Assembly: GCA_900471605.1 (NCBI GenBank)
Contig: UCEY01000004.1
Location: 204,436 to 268,435, forward strand
Origin: Hyphomicrobiales bacterium
Lineage (GTDB): Bacteria; Pseudomonadota; Alphaproteobacteria; Rhizobiales; Rhizobiaceae
Reading direction: 5' to 3'
DNA: 64,000 nt
Part shown: positions 60,543-64,000 of the stretch, one piece after another
Position numbering within the stretch: the first letter of the stretch is position 1
Layout: each line of letters starts with the position of its first letter
Program-made: the position numbers and the translations under genes
Notes under the pieces: generated by a model
What the model was told of the DNA's origin: nothing
The model's input: the letters and a program-made list of their open reading frames with translations, nothing else
Databases searched by the model: none

Positions 60543-61064
60543 TGAAATCATGGTAAATGATTTGCTAAACGAACTCTATCTAAATATTGCGGTTCCTCAC
60601 TTGGTATAGTCGTGGGTTGGAGTTCTAACCACCGATAACCACCGTTTATCGATGGTAGATCGACACGAGTCGCAAAATCACGTTGTCGGTCGGCCTGGAT
60701 GAGCGGAAACGCCTGATTTTCCGGCCTTTCAGAAAGATTTGGGCGAGGATCGGCGGAATAACTGCGGCTGTTAGAGCCGCGTTGAGCGCTCATCTCCTCT
60801 CGAGCTGAAGCAGACGTCCCAAGCAATCTCTCCCTCGGGCGGCGCTTCTTCCCTCTCCCCTCTCCGGAATGCCCTAATTTCCTGCATTTCCGCCTCAGAT
60901 AGCCACCAGAATGCATTTAACGCAGTTGATGGGTCTGCGCCCATTTGCCATCGCGTGTCGAGTCTGGCGAGGCTGCATTTGAGCTATAAAACATGCTTGC
61001 AACTGTTCATTTTCTCGCGCATTCCTTATCTGTACAAAGCACCTGAAAAACGCACGAGAAAAAC
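60543..61064. promoter_or_regulatory. intergenic region between RHE_PE00001-type gene and tniR
   Basis: 522 nt. No gene is convincing. It contains an imperfect inverted repeat CCACCGATAA-N7-TTATCGATGG at 60629-60655 and, just before tniR, the inverted arms described at 61010-61062. The tniR-proximal part is where a resolution site would be expected. Confidence 0.4.
61010..61062. other. candidate resolution (res) site of the tni module
   Basis: TTTTCTCGCGC at 61010-61020 and GCACGAGAAAA at 61052-61062 are inverted arms with one mismatch, 31 nt apart, directly upstream of the tniR ATG. Serine resolvases act at repeats like this next to their own gene. The spacing exceeds a single subsite, so it may span two. 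Confidence 0.4.
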
Positions 61065-61982
61065 ATGGCAAAACGGCATGCCGCCAATCCAGCGCCGAGC
61101 CCCAAACGGCTTATCGGTTATGCCCGCGTCTCGACCGACGATCAGGTCCATGATGCGCAGATGGACGAGTTGCGCGCCGCCGGTTGTGAGCGGATTTTTC
61201 AGGAGCACGGATCCGGCGCATCACGAGCTCGACCGGTGCTGACAAGGTTGCTCGGAGACCTGACTGCCGGCGATGTGCTCGTCGTCGTCCGCCTGGATCG
61301 CCTCGCCCGCTCTGTCAGCCACCTGTTGCAGGTGATCGAGGACCTTGAAGAGCGCGGTGTTCATTTCCGATCAATCCGCGATCCTATCGACACGTCCACG
61401 CCACAAGGGATGTTTTCCCTCCAGGTGCTCGGCGCCGTCGCACAGCTCGAACGAGCTCTGATCGCCGAACGAACCAAAGCTGGCATCAAGGCGGCAAAAG
61501 CGCGTGGCAAGCTACCGGGCAATCCGGGACTCCGAGAGCGGCGACCAGAGGCGCTCAAGGCGGTGTCGAAGGCACGAGAAAAACTCTATCTCGACGAGCT
61601 GATCTCCTCCGCCCAAACCTGGCTGCCGATGGTGCGGCAGCTGCGGCCCCAACACAGCTGGGACAATGTCGTCCGGGTACTCAATCGCCGGGGCCATGAC
61701 TGGACGGTCGAACGGCTGCGCCGCGCAGTGCATCGGATGGTCCGCGAGAAGCTGGTCGATCCCGAGCTTCTGGCGCGCTCGCCCCGTCGTGCCCCGGAAG
61801 ATCACCTGATGAAGCTCGTTGCAGCGATTGCCATTGCTGATCCCGGCCTGTCACTGCGCGATATTGCCGCCCAACTGGATCAAATGGGTGAGCGGCCGGC
61901 GCGCGGTGGGCGGAAATGGCAGCCTTCCTCCGTTCGCCACCTGCTGGATGAGGCACATCGGTTTGGCCTCATTCGTCATTGA
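61065..61982 (+). CDS. tniR: serine site-specific recombinase, tniR-like resolvase
   Basis: 305 residues, long for a resolvase. The catalytic domain has LIGYARVSTDDQ with the nucleophile Ser23, VVVRLDRLARS, and GMFSLQVLGAVAQLERALIAERTKAG. About 120 extra C-terminal residues follow with helix-turn-helix-like sequence (SLRDIAAQLDQMGERPARGG). It resolves cointegrates of the transposon. Its 3' end overlaps the convergent tniQ by 14 nt. Confidence 0.88.
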   Translation: MAKRHAANPAPSPKRLIGYARVSTDDQVHDAQMDELRAAGCERIFQEHGSGASRARPVLTRLLGDLTAGDVLVVVRLDRLARSVSHLLQVIEDLEERGVHFRSIRDPIDTSTPQGMFSLQVLGAVAQLERALIAERTKAGIKAAKARGKLPGNPGLRERRPEALKAVSKAREKLYLDELISSAQTWLPMVRQLRPQHSWDNVVRVLNRRGHDWTVERLRRAVHRMVREKLVDPELLARSPRRAPEDHLMKLVAAIAIADPGLSLRDIAAQLDQMGERPARGGRKWQPSSVRHLLDEAHRFGLIRH

Positions 61983-63033
61983 GGGCGCGGAGCATCAGCT
62001 TGCCGATTGCCCGGTTTCTTGCGCGCCCTGCTTTGGATGGCAAAGATTTCCAGCCTTCGCTTTGGATAATGCCGCGTGCCAACTGCCGGTATTCGGTTTC
62101 CGCACGGAGATTCACGACTGACGCCGTCCGCGTTGGTGGAGGTGCCTGATGACACTCTTCGGTCGGCCCTTGCTCGAATTGCCGAAAGGCTTCGCGAACG
62201 GAGGAAGAGAGCGGAACCGTTTTGGGAGCCACCTGAAAGAGGAGGTTGGCAATGGTCGTAATGGTTACAGCTCGCCATGCCGGTGGAAGGCTGGCCAGCG
62301 GCGCCGCGCCTTTCGCGACTGACGGCCGCTGACCATAAGGCAGTGATAAGCCCAGCGCGGCGATGTATGGCATCCCCTCCGGCCGAGGCGACCAGAGAAA
62401 GCGGCTTGCCGCGTCGATACGTTCAAACTCCGACCCACCCTTGCCGATAGCCTCACCTACCAACGAAGCAACCTGCAGCAGGTCTGTTTGATCGCGGCGC
62501 GGGAACCGCCGCGCCGAGACAATCGCATCGCAATCACGGCAAAACAGTCTGACAACGCCAACAGGTGTGGACCGAAACTGAAACAGACCACTACGGAAAC
62601 ACCCACTGCAGTTAATCTCGAGGCCAATCTTGTGGCGGGGGCAGGCAACTGCTTCGACACATGCCCAAGATCGCCGGCAATAGTGATCCCTCCCCTCTTC
62701 TGCGTCTTCATCCAGGCATGTCGGACAAACGCCTCGATGGGCGGGATCGCTCACGAATGAAGCCCCGCTGCGCCCGGTATTTTGCAAAGACAGCCGCTCC
62801 AGATCGACTTGACGCAGGCGACAGGCAAGCGCCCATAAACGGGTTGCGGGCTGGTCGGCCGAAACATCGTGGCGAAAGAGATGCGGGTTAGGGCCTACCG
62901 AGCCCCCACTTATCCAGTTTTCCACCTGCCGAGGTGAGCAAGAATAATGGCTCGACACCCGCCAATGCCAACAGCTTAGGAGTTCATCTTCAAAGGGTCG
63001 TGGAGCCAAAGCCGGCAGCCGCACCGGTCTCAC
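61969..63033 (-). CDS. tniQ: transposition protein TniQ
   Basis: 354 residues. The TniQ family is indicated by RPFEDELLSCWHWRVSSHY at the N-terminus and a zinc-binding part with CPTCLDEDAEEGRDHYCRRS and ACPRHKIGLEINCSGC. It links target choice to the transposase. It overlaps the tniB stop by ATGA, so the tni genes are translationally coupled. Confidence 0.88.
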   Translation of the reverse strand: MRPVRLPALAPRPFEDELLSCWHWRVSSHYSCSPRQVENWISGGSVGPNPHLFRHDVSADQPATRLWALACRLRQVDLERLSLQNTGRSGASFVSDPAHRGVCPTCLDEDAEEGRDHYCRRSWACVEAVACPRHKIGLEINCSGCFRSGLFQFRSTPVGVVRLFCRDCDAIVSARRFPRRDQTDLLQVASLVGEAIGKGGSEFERIDAASRFLWSPRPEGMPYIAALGLSLPYGQRPSVAKGAAPLASLPPAWRAVTITTIANLLFQVAPKTVPLSSSVREAFRQFEQGPTEECHQAPPPTRTASVVNLRAETEYRQLARGIIQSEGWKSLPSKAGRARNRAIGKLMLRALNDE

Positions 63034-63947
63034 TGGGTTGCACGTCGCTGCAGGCGGCCTTCAGTGCGCCGCGCCATCGCAACAAGCGGCAGGATCAAGT
63101 TGTCGCCGTCGAAGCTCTCCAAGGTGATCGCCTCTTTGCCATTTCGGACGGCTTCGACGGCAACTGTCTCGATCAAGCGAAAAATTCGCACCGTGACGCC
63201 GTCGGTCATATCCAACACCTTGCGACGCAACGCTGCGGTCCCGAGCTGTGATGGCTCGCGTAGAGGCAGTATGCTCCCGAGACTTGCGAGCAATTGGGCG
63301 AGCTGCGGCGTATTGGACCAGCGCTTCAGGTGAAAGGCCTCAAACCTTTCGGCAAGCTGCGGATCCGTCAACAACGCCTGCCGGGCGAGATCGGTGCCTG
63401 CGCAGATCAACGGCACTTTCAGATCGTTCGCCAGAAAGCGGATTACGTTGAGGAAGACCCGTTGCTGCCGATATGTCCCCGTCAACATGGCATGGATCTC
63501 ATCGATGATCAGCATCCGTACCCCTATCCTTCGCATCAAGGTCCGGCACGTGGTCTTCAGTCGGTAGGTCGCGTCTCCACTTGGACCTGGTGCACTCAAT
63601 GCATTGAGGAGTTCGCCGTAGACATCGCGCTCGACGGGTTCGGCCGGCATCTGCATCGCCACGACCGGCATGCTCGTGACACCCGTTCCACGATCGAAGA
63701 CGGGCTGGTGATCCCGAAGAAATTTTCGAATGATCTTGGTCTTTCCCATACCCGTATCGCCGTAGAGAAGCAGACAGGGCATTCGGTCCCTTGGCGGATA
63801 GGTGAGCAGATCCTCAAGCCTCGCCAGCGCGGCCCTCGCATCGGCTGTTTCCAACCAACGATCAGCACGGATCCAGGCGATCCGTTCTTCAATCCCCATC
63901 TCGGCATACTGGCGATAGGCAGGCAGCAGATGGGAATATCCCGTCAT
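63030..63947 (-). CDS. tniB: transposition NTP-binding protein TniB
   Basis: 305 residues from the ATG at 63947, favoured because GGAGGA lies 7 nt upstream; ATG at 63953 is too close to that site. Walker A is LYGDTGMGKTKI (residues 63-70 GDTGMGKT), and Walker B is MLIIDEIHAMLTG. This AAA+ protein works with the TniA transposase, like TnsC and MuB. Confidence 0.92.
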   Translation of the reverse strand: MTGYSHLLPAYRQYAEMGIEERIAWIRADRWLETADARAALARLEDLLTYPPRDRMPCLLLYGDTGMGKTKIIRKFLRDHQPVFDRGTGVTSMPVVAMQMPAEPVERDVYGELLNALSAPGPSGDATYRLKTTCRTLMRRIGVRMLIIDEIHAMLTGTYRQQRVFLNVIRFLANDLKVPLICAGTDLARQALLTDPQLAERFEAFHLKRWSNTPQLAQLLASLGSILPLREPSQLGTAALRRKVLDMTDGVTVRIFRLIETVAVEAVRNGKEAITLESFDGDNLILPLVAMARRTEGRLQRRATQ

Positions 63948-64000
63948 GACCATTCCTCCACCGACAAGGGCGCCAAATCGGAGAAATCCTCGTCGTCGGC
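63944..64000 (-). CDS. tniA: transposase TniA, C-terminal end only
   Basis: The minus strand from 64000 reads 18 codons then TGA (63946-63944), encoding ADDEDFSDLAPLSVEEWS. The stop overlaps the tniB start as ATGA. Position and coupling identify it as the end of the DDE transposase gene, which lies outside the window. The length seen is too short for independent proof. Confidence 0.65.
   Translation of the reverse strand, partial: ADDEDFSDLAPLSVEEWS

Noticed and set aside
60548..60916. 122-codon minus-strand frame upstream of tniR
   Set aside because: Low-complexity Arg/Ser-rich sequence, no ribosome site and no recognisable family.
1..64000. CRISPR arrays, tRNA or rRNA genes, and complete insertion sequences
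   Set aside because: No spaced direct repeats, cloverleaf sequences, rRNA-like stretches or DDE transposase genes with terminal repeats were found within the window, apart from the tni module at the right end.

Overview
The window looks like an alphaproteobacterial, most likely Rhizobiales, accessory replicon or chromosomal island. The reasons are high G+C with strong G/C bias at third codon positions, rhizobial-style catabolic gene content, a protein of the rhizobial RHE_PE00001 (DUF1612/HTH) type, and a Tn402/Tn5053-like tni transposition module. No rRNA, tRNA or CRISPR array was seen. Positions and families were read by eye from the sequence; no database was consulted.

Left part (1-28.1 kb), carboxylate/aromatic catabolism. 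A minus-strand operon carries etfA-etfB, then a C5-dicarboxylate CoA set (CitE-type lyase, MaoC-type hydratase, class III CoA-transferase, acyl-CoA dehydrogenase) with the gene content of itaconate/methylsuccinate breakdown. It continues with a 3-hydroxyisobutyrate-dehydrogenase-like enzyme, a ferredoxin reductase, a 2Fe-2S ferredoxin, a Rieske protein, an amidohydrolase, a carboxymuconolactone-decarboxylase-like protein and an aldehyde dehydrogenase. An IclR regulator diverges from it. Next come a cupin, two SDRs, an FAH-family hydrolase, a complete Liv-type ABC importer (livG-F-H-M plus a receptor), a NIPSNAP protein, a flavoprotein and an alpha/beta hydrolase. The section ends with a second IclR and a Rieske ring-hydroxylating oxygenase (alpha, beta, ferredoxin, reductase).

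Middle (28.3-42.6 kb). A LysR regulator seems to be joined to a foreign sequence at its 3' end and is followed by a RES/Xre toxin-antitoxin pair. Then comes a second carboxylate cluster: IclR, two CoA-transferases, a tripartite tricarboxylate transporter (receptor, TctB, TctA), a thiolase-fold/DUF35 pair, an FAH-family enzyme, a NodB-type deacetylase and a tartrate/D-malate dehydrogenase. The promoter region between the CoA-transferase and the receptor holds IclR-like palindromes.

Right part (42.7-64 kb), accessory island. A tight minus-strand operon encodes a 59-residue precursor peptide, an FxsB-type radical SAM/SPASM maturase fused to a HEXXH domain, a UPF0489/peptide-arginase-like protein, a GNAT acyltransferase and a family 2 glycosyltransferase. 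I read it as a cyclophane RiPP pathway with arginine-to-ornithine conversion and acylation, and it is the most interesting system here. Beside it lie an orphan subtilase with an anomalous 5' end, a DUF3800 protein and a flavin-dependent thymidylate synthase. A four-gene coupled operon follows (5-methylcytosine methyltransferase, HD protein, ORC/CDC6-like ATPase, unknown protein), with a DUF4365 nuclease-like gene upstream; it looks like an undescribed defence system. The window ends in a tniA(partial)-tniB-tniQ/tniR module, which may have brought in some of this cargo.
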